This document shows, piece by piece, positions 1 through 6,088 of a stretch of DNA of 7,164 nucleotides. The stretch comes from DHVE2 group archaeon (lineage in GTDB: Archaea > Thermoplasmatota > Thermoplasmata > Thermoplasmatales > Aciduliprofundaceae): contig JALULR010000181.1 of NCBI GenBank assembly GCA_027056155.1, forward strand, positions 1-7,164, written 5' to 3'. The position numbers and the translations under genes were made by a program. Each line of letters opens with the position of its first letter. Within the stretch, counting starts at the first letter, position 1. The notes under the pieces were generated by a model. That model was not told where the DNA came from, did not search any database, and saw only the letters and a list, made by a program, of their open reading frames with translations.

Positions 1-3
1 CAT
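1..3 (-). CDS. Start codon of a divergent gene, 5' end only
   Basis: On the minus strand the first bases of the window read ATG, preceded by GAGGTGA at positions 14 to 8, with four bases between them. That matches the archaeal anti-Shine-Dalgarno well. A TATA-like box lies about 25 bases further upstream. Only the first codon is inside the window, so nothing can be said about the product. An alternative ATG at 8-6 overlaps the ribosome binding site and is less likely. The call is inferred from signals alone. Confidence 0.38.
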
Positions 4-7
4 AACA

Positions 8-14
8 TCACCTC
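8..14 (-). promoter_or_regulatory. Shine-Dalgarno for the divergent leftward gene
   Basis: The minus strand reads GAGGTGA here, complementary to the conserved 3' end of archaeal 16S rRNA, four bases before an ATG at 3-1. It is the main evidence that a gene leaves the window at the left edge. Confidence 0.45.
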
Positions 15-22
15 TTCGCAAG

Positions 23-37
23 ATTGCATTATGCAAT
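23..37. repeat. Perfect 7+7 inverted repeat, possible operator
   Basis: ATTGCAT (23-29) and ATGCAAT (31-37) are exact reverse complements around a single central base. The dyad sits between the proposed minus-strand TATA box and the predicted transcription start of the leftward gene. A protein bound there could block that promoter. The symmetry is seen directly; the operator role is inferred. Confidence 0.45.
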
Positions 38-42
38 AAAAA
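35..42 (-). promoter_or_regulatory. Probable TATA box of the divergent leftward gene
   Basis: The minus strand reads TTTTTATT, centred about 25 bases upstream of the GAGGTGA site. This would give a very short leader holding little more than the ribosome binding site, the same geometry as at the uS15 gene later in the window. Its downstream edge overlaps the dyad at 23-37. Confidence 0.4.
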
Positions 43-132
43 GATTTTTCTGGAATTTGCGCACTCTTTATATCTTTGGCTCTACGCTATGCACACACCT
101 CTCCTGTGCCACGCTAGTGATTAAATGGCGGA

Positions 133-141
133 ATATATTTA
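133..141 (+). promoter_or_regulatory. TATA box for the PHP-SDR operon
   Basis: The sequence ATATATTTA is preceded by a purine-rich GGCGGA that could serve as a BRE. Its centre is about 29 bases before the ATG at 166, so transcription would begin at or a few bases before that ATG. It is only about 17 bases from the other in-frame ATG at 154, too close for a leader to include that codon. The promoter therefore supports 166 as the start of translation. Confidence 0.6.
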
Positions 142-165
142 TGAATACAAGCCATGTTGGTGCTG

Positions 166-864
166 ATGAACTTCCACATACACAGTACTTGGAGCGATGG
201 CACATATACCCCAGAAATAATTGTTAAAGAGGCAATTAAGAGAAAGATAGACAAAATTGCCATAACTGACCACTATTTTACGCAGAAGACAGCCTCCTTG
301 CCGGCAAAGTATTTAAAGATGTATGTGGAAGACCTGAAAGCGCTGCGGGTTAAGTACGGGCAGGAGCTCGATATATATATTGGCGTAGAAATTGATTTTT
401 CACCTCGAACTGATATTGACAACTTGCCTGATTTTGAGGGGGTGGATTTTTTGCTGTTTGAGTATGTGCAAGATGAGCTATGGGACGGGTATCCGCTTTG
501 GATGCTATTAAAGCTCAGGAAACGGTACAAACAGCCAGTTATTCTTGCTCACAACGACATAAGTAAAAATTTTCGTGATGCAGATTATGTGTCTCTTGCC
601 CGAGTAATGGAATCGGATAGAATTGGCATTGAGCTAAACACCAATTACAATTATACTAAGCTTGATATGCCGTTTTACCGCCTTGCAGAAGATTTTTTCA
701 GGGTGGTGCGGGAATACAATATACCAGTCTCGGTAGGTAGCGATATGCATGACGACCTTAACGAGCTTGCGAATGTGGAAGACGCACTCACTTTTATACA
801 AGAACTAAAACTCGATGAAAATTTCAAGTTGTTTTTAAAAGAGGTGGAGCCTAATGAAAGATAA
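166..864 (+). CDS. PHP-domain metal-dependent hydrolase
   Basis: A 232-residue protein of the polymerase-and-histidinol-phosphatase (PHP) superfamily, whose members use a metal cluster to hydrolyse phosphoesters. Seen motifs: HIH at residues 4-6 with D11 (motif I, H-x-H...SDG), TDH at 34-36, E75 in IGVEIDF, H129 in ILAHND, and GSDMH at 191-195 with D193 and H195. The position after E75 where many members have a GSVH-type histidine reads LFEYVQ, with E99, so the metal set may be altered. The protein is probably cytoplasmic, as there is no signal peptide. The ATG at 166 is preferred over 154 because the PHP motif begins immediately after it and the TATA spacing fits a leaderless mRNA. A weak GGTG at 159-162 lies very close to it. 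The gene overlaps the next one by 11 bases. The substrate is unknown; histidinol phosphate, nucleotides or oligonucleotides are all possible within the family. Confidence 0.88.
   Translation: MNFHIHSTWSDGTYTPEIIVKEAIKRKIDKIAITDHYFTQKTASLPAKYLKMYVEDLKALRVKYGQELDIYIGVEIDFSPRTDIDNLPDFEGVDFLLFEYVQDELWDGYPLWMLLKLRKRYKQPVILAHNDISKNFRDADYVSLARVMESDRIGIELNTNYNYTKLDMPFYRLAEDFFRVVREYNIPVSVGSDMHDDLNELANVEDALTFIQELKLDENFKLFLKEVEPNER
841..846 (+). promoter_or_regulatory. Shine-Dalgarno of the SDR gene within the PHP gene
   Basis: GAGGTG lies seven bases upstream of the ATG at 854 and inside the last codons of the PHP gene. It fixes the SDR start and shows that the second gene of the pair uses a leadered initiation mode, unlike the first. 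Confidence 0.7.
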
Positions 865-1660
865 AATTGCCATTGTATGTGGTGCAAGCAGAGGTATGGG
901 TAGGGCAATAGCAGAGGAGTTTTTGATGAGCGGTGCAAGTGTGGCTATATGTGCGAGAGATGAAGAGCGGCTAATGGAAACTATAAGGTACCTGACTTTT
1001 AAGGCAGTTAGCCAGCTTCATGATAAAAATGCCCCAAATCGCATAATTGCCGTGCCCGGCGATGTTAGAAAAGTTGCAGATATAGAGACTGTGGTTCATG
1101 AAACTGTAGATGCGTTTGGCACAGTTCATATTTTGGTTAATAACTACGGTGGTCCGCCTGCCGCGTACTTTGAAGAGCTAAGCGATGAAGATTGGCAAGA
1201 TAGCTTTGAGCTTGTCTTTATGAGCGTAGTGCGAGCCATTCGCCTAGTTGCACCGTACATGAAGAAGCAACAATGGGGTAGAATAATAAACATGACCTCG
1301 ATGAGTGTAAAGCAGCCAATTGACAACTTGGTGCTCTCAAATTCCATGCGGCTCGCAGTGGTGGGTCTTGCCAAAACGCTTGCAGGACAGTGGGCTAAGT
1401 ACGGCATAACTATTAACAATATCGCTCCTGGGCCAGTGAAGACTGAGCGGATTGAAGAGCTTAGCAGGGCAATAGCGGAGCGTGATGGTGTTAGTTATGA
1501 AGAAGCGTTGCAGAGCTGGATAAACACGGTGCCCGCTGGAAGATTTGGAAAACATGAAGAAAAAGCCAAGCTTGTGGCGTATCTTGCAAGTCCTGAAGCT
1601 GGTTTCATTACAGGTACAACCATTCAGATTGACGGTGGTGCGGTGCGCTTTGTATTGTGA
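854..1660 (+). CDS. SDR-family oxidoreductase-like protein without Tyr-Lys pair
   Basis: A 268-residue Rossmann-fold protein of the short-chain dehydrogenase/reductase superfamily. The dinucleotide-binding loop is CGASRGMG (9-16), a near match to TGxxxGxG. GDVR (69-72) is the adenine-side Asp motif, and NNYGGP (96-101) stands in for NNAG. The catalytic Ser region is NMTSMS (146-151). Where typical members have YxxxK, this protein has Ser162 and Arg166 (SNSMR). The C-terminal part is typical: APGPVKT (191-197), GRFGKHEE (229-236) and ITGTTIQIDGG (252-262). The NNYGGP and S-x-x-x-R features resemble the BKR-like SDR subgroup known from Aeropyrum and Pseudomonas, which departs from the usual tetrad, so this is probably a family trait and not decay. 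The start at 854 follows GAGGTG at 841-846, seven bases away and inside the PHP gene, so the two genes are likely co-transcribed and coupled. Nucleotide binding is likely; the substrate, and whether it is a reductase at all, are unknown. Confidence 0.88.
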   Translation: MKDKIAIVCGASRGMGRAIAEEFLMSGASVAICARDEERLMETIRYLTFKAVSQLHDKNAPNRIIAVPGDVRKVADIETVVHETVDAFGTVHILVNNYGGPPAAYFEELSDEDWQDSFELVFMSVVRAIRLVAPYMKKQQWGRIINMTSMSVKQPIDNLVLSNSMRLAVVGLAKTLAGQWAKYGITINNIAPGPVKTERIEELSRAIAERDGVSYEEALQSWINTVPAGRFGKHEEKAKLVAYLASPEAGFITGTTIQIDGGAVRFVL

Positions 1661-1668
1661 AGGAAAAA

Positions 1669-1676
1669 ATTTAGTA
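1669..1676 (+). promoter_or_regulatory. TATA-like box for uridine phosphorylase
   Basis: ATTTAGTA follows a purine stretch (AGGAAAAA) that could be a BRE. It is centred about 24-25 bases before the ATG at 1697, and no GGTG-type site precedes that ATG. A separate promoter giving a leaderless message is the simplest reading. Read-through from the SDR gene, which ends at 1660, cannot be excluded. Confidence 0.5.
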
Positions 1677-1696
1677 ATGCACTTACATTAGCATCT

Positions 1697-2524
1697 ATGA
1701 AATTCAACTCGGCGGATTATGTGGAGAGTGAGGGTGGCTTTCAGTACCATATACAGTGCAAGAGAGGCGATGTAGCTCGATATGTGCTGATGCCCGGTGA
1801 TCCTGCAAGGGTGCCGGTGATATCTTCTCTCTGGGACGAGTCACAGGAGATAGCTAATCACAGGGAGTACAGAACGCATACCGGTAAATACAAAGGTGTG
1901 CCTATATCTGCTACATCTACGGGCATTGGAGCGCCCTCGGCGGTAATTGCCATGGAAGAGCTTGCTAGAATAGGTGTGGATACATTCATACGCGTGGGCT
2001 CTACCGGAGCAATACAGGAAGACGTCGAACTCGGAGACTTGATTATAAGCTCTGCGGCAGTGCGTATGGAGGGTGCCAGCAAGCAGTATGTGAGGGTAGA
2101 ATATCCCGCTGCTGCAAATTACGAAGTGGTTCTTGCGCTCATAGAAGCGGCGGATACGCTTGGTATGAAATACCATGTGGGCATAACTGCAAGTACCGAT
2201 TCTTTTTACTTGGGACAAGGGCGCCATGGATTTAGAGGGTACACGCAATCTTTCTCGGAGAGCATAGTTCATGATTTGCGCAGGGCGAAAGTGCTCAATT
2301 TTGAGATGGAAGCTTCCGCGCTTTTCACCCTTGCGGGCATATATGGGCTTAGAGCTGGGAGCATAGCTGTGGTATTTGCCAATAGAATAAAAGATGAGTT
2401 TGAGGTAGTCTCACAAGAAGGTGTGGCACGGGTTGCTAATGAAGCTGTAAAGATTCTTAGCGAATGGGACGAAGCGAAGGGCAAAGCGGGTAAGAAATAT
2501 TTCTATCCGGGCTTGGTGAAGTAA
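1697..2524 (+). CDS. udp: Uridine phosphorylase
   Basis: A 275-residue nucleoside phosphorylase of the PNP/UDP family that converts uridine and phosphate to uracil and ribose 1-phosphate in cytoplasmic pyrimidine salvage. Seen: the phosphate loop MPGDPAR (32-38); the family signature STGIGAPSAVIAMEEL (74-89); FIRVGSTG (98-104) with R99 and T103 as phosphate ligands; and NFEMEA (201-206) with the ribose-binding Glu-Met-Glu. The segment DSFYLGQGR (168-176) matches the DTFYPGQxR stretch of the E. coli enzyme, where Gln and Arg contact the uracil ring. That favours uridine over purine nucleosides, although archaeal relatives can be broader. The first ATG fits both the usual family N-terminus and the upstream TATA box. 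The stop codon overlaps the next ATG by one base (TAATG), so the pair should be translationally coupled. Confidence 0.92.
   Translation: MKFNSADYVESEGGFQYHIQCKRGDVARYVLMPGDPARVPVISSLWDESQEIANHREYRTHTGKYKGVPISATSTGIGAPSAVIAMEELARIGVDTFIRVGSTGAIQEDVELGDLIISSAAVRMEGASKQYVRVEYPAAANYEVVLALIEAADTLGMKYHVGITASTDSFYLGQGRHGFRGYTQSFSESIVHDLRRAKVLNFEMEASALFTLAGIYGLRAGSIAVVFANRIKDEFEVVSQEGVARVANEAVKILSEWDEAKGKAGKKYFYPGLVK
2515..2519 (+). promoter_or_regulatory. Shine-Dalgarno of the COG2426 membrane protein
   Basis: GGTGA in the last codons of the uridine phosphorylase gene lies four bases before the ATG at 2524. Together with the TAATG overlap it supports coupled translation. Confidence 0.6.
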
Positions 2525-2982
2525 TGCTTCCATATCTCTATGTTTTTCTCATTTCTATGCTACCTTTTATCGAGCTAAGAGGTGCTATTCCTGTGGGTAT
2601 ATTAACTCTCGGGCTCAATCCCACGCTGGTGTTTATCGTGGCCATAGTTGGTAATATGGTGCCTGTGCCATTTTTCCTACTGTTTTTAGAAGATTTGGAG
2701 AAATTCCTGCGGCGTTATCCTCGACTTGCAAAGAAAATGGACTGGGTTTTTGAAAGAACCAGGCGAAAATCTCAAGATAGTGTGAAGAGGTGGGAGTATA
2801 TATCGCTTATTTTGTTTGTTGCCATACCGCTACCTGGCACTGGAGCATGGACCGGTAGTTTAATTGCGTATTTATTTGGTTTTGAAGTCAAGCGTGCGTT
2901 TTTAATGATATTATCTGGCGTGCTCATTGCTGGGGCGGTTGTTCTTTTTGTGACTCTGGGAGCGAGTACTTTCTTACCTTGA
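2524..2982 (+). CDS. Small multidrug export family membrane protein (COG2426)
   Basis: A 152-residue integral membrane protein of the family labelled 'putative small multi-drug export protein' (Pfam PF06695 / COG2426). Two family hallmarks are visible: ELRGAIP at 17-23 and [12 protein letters not shown] at 102-113. Hydrophobic segments lie near residues 2-15, 33-56, 93-118 and 125-148. Between them is a basic, charged cytoplasm-like loop (57-91, rich in Arg and Lys). The length is normal for the family. The transported substrate is not established, and the family name is a label more than a proven role. Coupling to uridine phosphorylase hints at a link to nucleosides or nucleobases, but this is inference. 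The last 59 bases, including the stop, overlap the end of the convergent dCMP deaminase gene. Confidence 0.87.
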   Translation: MLPYLYVFLISMLPFIELRGAIPVGILTLGLNPTLVFIVAIVGNMVPVPFFLLFLEDLEKFLRRYPRLAKKMDWVFERTRRKSQDSVKRWEYISLILFVAIPLPGTGAWTGSLIAYLFGFEVKRAFLMILSGVLIAGAVVLFVTLGASTFLP

Positions 2983-3400
2983 TTCCGCTTTCTAAGAGCA
3001 TAAGCTTTGCAAGGTCGTCAGGGTACCCTTCTGCGTAGATTATCTCTTTGAGCTGGGCATTGATGAGCATCTTAGCACATACAACGCACGGGTGATTGGT
3101 TACATATATGCTTGCATCTTTTATGGATACCCCGTACACCGCCGCTTGTATTATGGCGTTTTGCTCTGCGTGCAGGCCTCGGCACAGCTCATGGCGCTCG
3201 CCGCTGGGTATGTTCAAGTTCTCACGCAAGCAACCGGTCTTGTCACAGTGCGCAAGCCCCTTGGGTGGGCCATTGTATCCTGTGGTCAAGACGCGCTTGT
3301 CTTTTACAATAACCGCGCCTACCTGTCTTCTTGTGCATGTTGAGCGTGTGGCAACTAAATATGCAAGACGCATAAAATATTCGTCCCATGAAGGCCTCAT
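2924..3400 (-). CDS. dCMP deaminase (zinc-dependent)
   Basis: A 158-residue cytidine/deoxycytidylate deaminase-fold enzyme predicted to convert dCMP to dUMP and ammonia, supplying dUMP for thymidylate synthesis in the cytoplasm. Seen: [13 protein letters not shown] (22-34); the zinc and proton-shuttle motif HAEQNAI (77-83); and PCVVC (104-108) with the other two zinc cysteines. The insert with C52, C57, H70 and C73 (HCDKTGC...ERHELC) is typical of dCMP deaminases of the ComEB type. The start chosen is ATG at 3400 (MRPSWDEYF), which matches the family N-terminus and lies 25 bases from a TATA box with no ribosome binding site. An upstream in-frame TTG at 3415 would add only five residues. The polar tail [10 protein letters not shown] is encoded opposite the last transmembrane helix of the convergent membrane-protein gene. 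A riboflavin-type or other deaminase is less likely given the insert. Confidence 0.92.
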   Translation of the reverse strand: MRPSWDEYFMRLAYLVATRSTCTRRQVGAVIVKDKRVLTTGYNGPPKGLAHCDKTGCLRENLNIPSGERHELCRGLHAEQNAIIQAAVYGVSIKDASIYVTNHPCVVCAKMLINAQLKEIIYAEGYPDDLAKLMLLESGIKVRKYSLPESQKEQPPQQ

Positions 3401-3413
3401 AAAAGGTGATGGC

Positions 3414-3431
3414 AAAAAAGATAAATAAAAA
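3414..3431 (-). terminator. T-rich termination region after the exported phosphoesterase gene
   Basis: Directly after the TAA at 3444-3442 the minus strand runs through TTTTT and then TTTTTT. Archaeal intrinsic termination commonly occurs at such oligo-T tracts without a strong hairpin, and none is seen here. The tract coincides with the dCMP deaminase promoter, so function is uncertain. Confidence 0.3.
3421..3430 (-). promoter_or_regulatory. TATA box of the dCMP deaminase gene
   Basis: The minus strand reads TTTTATTTAT, centred about 25 bases before the ATG at 3400. It implies a leaderless message and supports 3400 over the upstream TTG. It lies in the short gap after the large exported-protein gene, so it shares sequence with that gene's probable termination region. 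Confidence 0.6.
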
Positions 3432-3441
3432 TTTGCAAAGC

Positions 3442-5952
3442 TTAGCGCTTTCTAAATGCCAGAGCTAGCAGCGCTATGAATATTATAATCAATGGTATAG
3501 CAAGAGGTGGGAACTCTGGTACGCCCTGTATATACACATGTATGTTGTTATCTATGTTTGCTGGAGCGCTAGTTTCTACGTACACCACGGTGTAATCTTT
3601 GAATTTGTGCTGATACACATGCTGGAACTGCCCCATGTCTTTTGAATATGCCACATAGTCGTTGTGTGTGGGGCTCATGTAGAATTTCATTCTTATATAC
3701 GGGAAATTATACCTTGCTTCGTTATGCACCACGCCCCACTGGCTTGTCTCACTGCCATCATTGGCTCCTTCGTAAGACACGGTAGTTAGAGGGGTTCCGC
3801 TGCTATCAGTTATGTTTTCGTACTTGTACACATGATACGTGATAGAATTTCCATGTACGTGAATTAGTACAAAGTGATAGCTTCCCTCTATTGCCGGTAC
3901 GCCCCAGTCTTCATACGCATTGTGTGCGCCTGCGCCGCCTGTTAATAGTGTGAACACGCTGTACTCTCCCTGCGGGCTCATGGAAGAGGTAACGTTTAAC
4001 TGTCCGTTTTCATCTTGCAAGTTTGTATAGAAATACGTGTAGTTGTGAATATGCGCCACAACAAGATAGTCAACATCATAATGCTTGAATATTTTCATTA
4101 CATCAACGCGGTTTGTGTAGTTGTTAAATCCATCATCAAGGTTATCTTTGCGTCCCGGTGGAACCATTATTGGCATGTGCATGACCACGATTCTGTGGGT
4201 GTAATGAGTTGCTGATGCTAGGTCATCAGCTAGCCATATTTTTTGCTTGCCGTAAATGTAGCCACCATAATGCGCCACTTTATCCGTACCATACCACCAT
4301 GGCTTTTGGTTATGCCCAAATGTCCAGTTTCCATGATGCCACAAGCCGTCCTGATAGTCGTCAGGGAATACAAAGTGTGTATTTGAGTAATTAAAAGAGT
4401 AGTAAAGATTGCCTAAGTACTCTTCATAGACGTGCTCTCCTTCGTGTTGTGGCTGGTCTGGGTGTCTTGAAACATCATGGTTTCCTACAGTTGTGAAGAA
4501 GAATGCTCCATGAGTGCCTGAGAGCATATAGAGCCTGTTGTACTCCATTTCATACACATAGTCAAGGGCATCAAGGGACATGTTGTGCCACTCGGTTACT
4601 AGCGAGCCTCCAAATCCTGCTACAAGGTCTCCGTCGTCCCAGCCGATAGGTGCCCTTACAACATTGGTGTAGTAATACATGAATGTAGTAAATTGCGGCC
4701 CCTGATTATATGGGTGGTCGTAGATACCGCATCCGGGCCTGTTATCGCCCATTGCAAAGACCCAGAAATCGTTAGATGGCTCGTACCAAGGATTCACCTG
4801 CACGGTTACGCCCTCTGTTGCATTTAAGTGTAAATCTATTGTTAGAGAGTACTTGCCGCGATGTGTGTTGTTTTCAAAGTTTGTTATCACGTAATCTGGG
4901 TCAAGATTGAAGAAGTTTAGATGCACAACTCCTGCAGTTTGCTCTGGGTTATAAACTATGAATTGCATGTGATAACCCATTGAGCGTATGTTTATGTTTG
5001 CCCAGTCTCTGCTTAGTATGTATACCTCCTCTTTCATGCCAATTCTAATGGATTGCGCATCTAGATTTCTTGTAAATTTGCTATTTACGCTTAGGTAATA
5101 TGAGCCATATCCATGCACAGCAACCACTTTTAGTGTGTATTCTCCCGGCGTTTTTATATTGGCGCTTAGTTTTACAAGCTTACCATATCCTGCGTTTTTA
5201 GCGCTAGCCACGATGTTGTTGTGTGGTCCATATAGATACATTGCAAAATCTCCCTTTGGATTTGGTTGCATATTTATGTTCAGAGTTTCTGCTTTATTCA
5301 CATAGAAGGAATACGAGTGAGAGCCAAGGGTAGAGCTCTTTGCTGCTATAGATGGAGTGCTATCAATTCTACCGTATGTTGAAAACGGAACATTCAAATT
5401 ATTGCCGCCCCTTGTGCTGCTAGTTGTAAAGTCCGGTGTGCTGGTTATATCAAACCAGATATCGCCCCAGTCATAGGCACGGTTTCCAGAGGCATTATCT
5501 CCTGTAACATCTCCTGCCCATGTGTGTGTTTGTAAGTTATAGATGAGGTCTATACTAAATCCATCGCCCGGGTCTATGTCTATCAAGTCGTCTCTGCCAT
5601 ATAGTCCAGAATCATCGTCCCAAGCGGATATCTCAATCCACACAACAGGGTCTCTCGAAGATAGTGTGTAACTAGCGCTCCAGTCAGGATAGAAATCATG
5701 CTCGCCGTCCCAAACACGGCTTTTAATCTCCTTCTCGTTGATAAATACCACAAAGTACGGGTCTGGGTCTCCAAAAGTGTCCAGAGATGGGTCGCATTTA
5801 AAGTGTTTGATATGCACTGTTACCGTCCCATGCCATGTAGGAAGACTTCTAGTACTGCTATTAATATTCTGATTTGCCTCATTTACGCTTATTACTGCCA
5901 TACCTGTTGACAGCAGCACAATAGCTATAATTACACCCACAAATATCCTCAT
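3442..5952 (-). CDS. Exported multidomain metallophosphoesterase with C-terminal sorting signal
   Basis: An 836-residue exported protein. Residues 1-22 form a signal or anchor helix. Residues 40-125 look like a C2 domain: GDPDPYF (61-67), and acidic WDDD (111-114) and RDDLID (120-125) as potential calcium ligands. Residues about 205-292 resemble a PPC-type beta domain, and 300-390 a further beta region. The calcineurin-like phosphoesterase core is at about 395-640. Its motifs are GDNRP (402-406), GDLV (441-444), GNHD (490-493), MHMP (591-594) and AHIH (633-636). Motif I lacks the usual DxH histidine, and the last motif has Ala for Gly. After another beta region, residues 811-820 ([10 protein letters not shown]), a hydrophobic helix and RKR form a PEF-type archaeosortase signal. 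Eleven N-x-S/T sequons suggest a glycosylated surface protein. It likely hydrolyses an extracellular phosphoester, but the substrate is unknown. The ATG at 5952 lies 25 bases from a TATA box. It is probably transcribed alone, since dCMP deaminase downstream has its own promoter. Confidence 0.88.
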   Translation of the reverse strand: MRIFVGVIIAIVLLSTGMAVISVNEANQNINSSTRSLPTWHGTVTVHIKHFKCDPSLDTFGDPDPYFVVFINEKEIKSRVWDGEHDFYPDWSASYTLSSRDPVVWIEISAWDDDSGLYGRDDLIDIDPGDGFSIDLIYNLQTHTWAGDVTGDNASGNRAYDWGDIWFDITSTPDFTTSSTRGGNNLNVPFSTYGRIDSTPSIAAKSSTLGSHSYSFYVNKAETLNINMQPNPKGDFAMYLYGPHNNIVASAKNAGYGKLVKLSANIKTPGEYTLKVVAVHGYGSYYLSVNSKFTRNLDAQSIRIGMKEEVYILSRDWANINIRSMGYHMQFIVYNPEQTAGVVHLNFFNLDPDYVITNFENNTHRGKYSLTIDLHLNATEGVTVQVNPWYEPSNDFWVFAMGDNRPGCGIYDHPYNQGPQFTTFMYYYTNVVRAPIGWDDGDLVAGFGGSLVTEWHNMSLDALDYVYEMEYNRLYMLSGTHGAFFFTTVGNHDVSRHPDQPQHEGEHVYEEYLGNLYYSFNYSNTHFVFPDDYQDGLWHHGNWTFGHNQKPWWYGTDKVAHYGGYIYGKQKIWLADDLASATHYTHRIVVMHMPIMVPPGRKDNLDDGFNNYTNRVDVMKIFKHYDVDYLVVAHIHNYTYFYTNLQDENGQLNVTSSMSPQGEYSVFTLLTGGAGAHNAYEDWGVPAIEGSYHFVLIHVHGNSITYHVYKYENITDSSGTPLTTVSYEGANDGSETSQWGVVHNEARYNFPYIRMKFYMSPTHNDYVAYSKDMGQFQHVYQHKFKDYTVVYVETSAPANIDNNIHVYIQGVPEFPPLAIPLIIIFIALLALAFRKR

Positions 5953-5972
5953 AATGTATACATGGAATTCAC

Positions 5973-5982
5973 GATATTTAAA
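5973..5982 (-). promoter_or_regulatory. TATA box of the exported phosphoesterase gene
   Basis: The minus strand reads TTTAAATATC, preceded by an A/T-rich stretch, centred about 25 bases before the ATG at 5952. No GGTGA-type site lies between them, so the message is probably leaderless. Confidence 0.6.
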
Positions 5983-6046
5983 ATTTTCGAAGTTATTAAA
6001 ATAATCAGGCCGCTATTAAAATTTTTGTGCGTTTGAGGAGATAATC

Positions 6047-6054
6047 TTTAAGTA
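6047..6054 (+). promoter_or_regulatory. TATA box of the uS15 operon
   Basis: TTTAAGTA is centred about 38 bases before the uS15 ATG. A start about 26 bases downstream would leave a leader of roughly 13 bases that begins near the ribosome binding site. A second A/T-rich candidate at 6014-6022 (TATTAAAAT) is further away and less likely. Confidence 0.5.
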
Positions 6055-6076
6055 TTTGATTTTATTAAACGGCTAC

Positions 6077-6082
6077 AGGTGA
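6077..6082 (+). promoter_or_regulatory. Shine-Dalgarno of uS15
   Basis: AGGTGA lies six bases before the ATG at 6089, the best-spaced ribosome binding site in the window. It stands out because most other first genes here have none. Confidence 0.7.
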
Positions 6083-6088
6083 ATACAC

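Noticed and set aside
66..74. TATA-like CTTTATATC as a second plus-strand promoter
   Set aside because: No credible gene starts at the expected distance. The nearest ATG (89) opens only an 11-codon frame. It might be an extra upstream promoter of the PHP gene, but nothing supports that.
154..165. Upstream in-frame ATG as the start of the PHP protein
   Set aside because: It would place MLVL before the conserved N-terminus and sits only about 17 bases after the TATA box, so the transcript would probably begin after it.
24..227. A 67-codon plus-strand reading frame in the left intergenic region
   Set aside because: It has no ribosome binding site, has low-quality Cys/His/Trp-rich composition, crosses the TATA box and runs into the PHP gene in another frame.
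1841..2272. A 143-codon minus-strand frame inside uridine phosphorylase
   Set aside because: It lies wholly antisense to a clearly conserved enzyme, with no recognisable motif and no promoter or ribosome binding site.
3401..3415. TTG at 3415 as the start of dCMP deaminase
   Set aside because: The ATG at 3400 matches the family N-terminus and is at the predicted transcription start. The TTG lies upstream of that start and has no ribosome binding site.
3096..3428. A 110-codon plus-strand frame opposite dCMP deaminase
   Set aside because: It is antisense to the zinc-motif-bearing gene, and its Cys/Ser/Arg-rich sequence has the look of a shadow frame.
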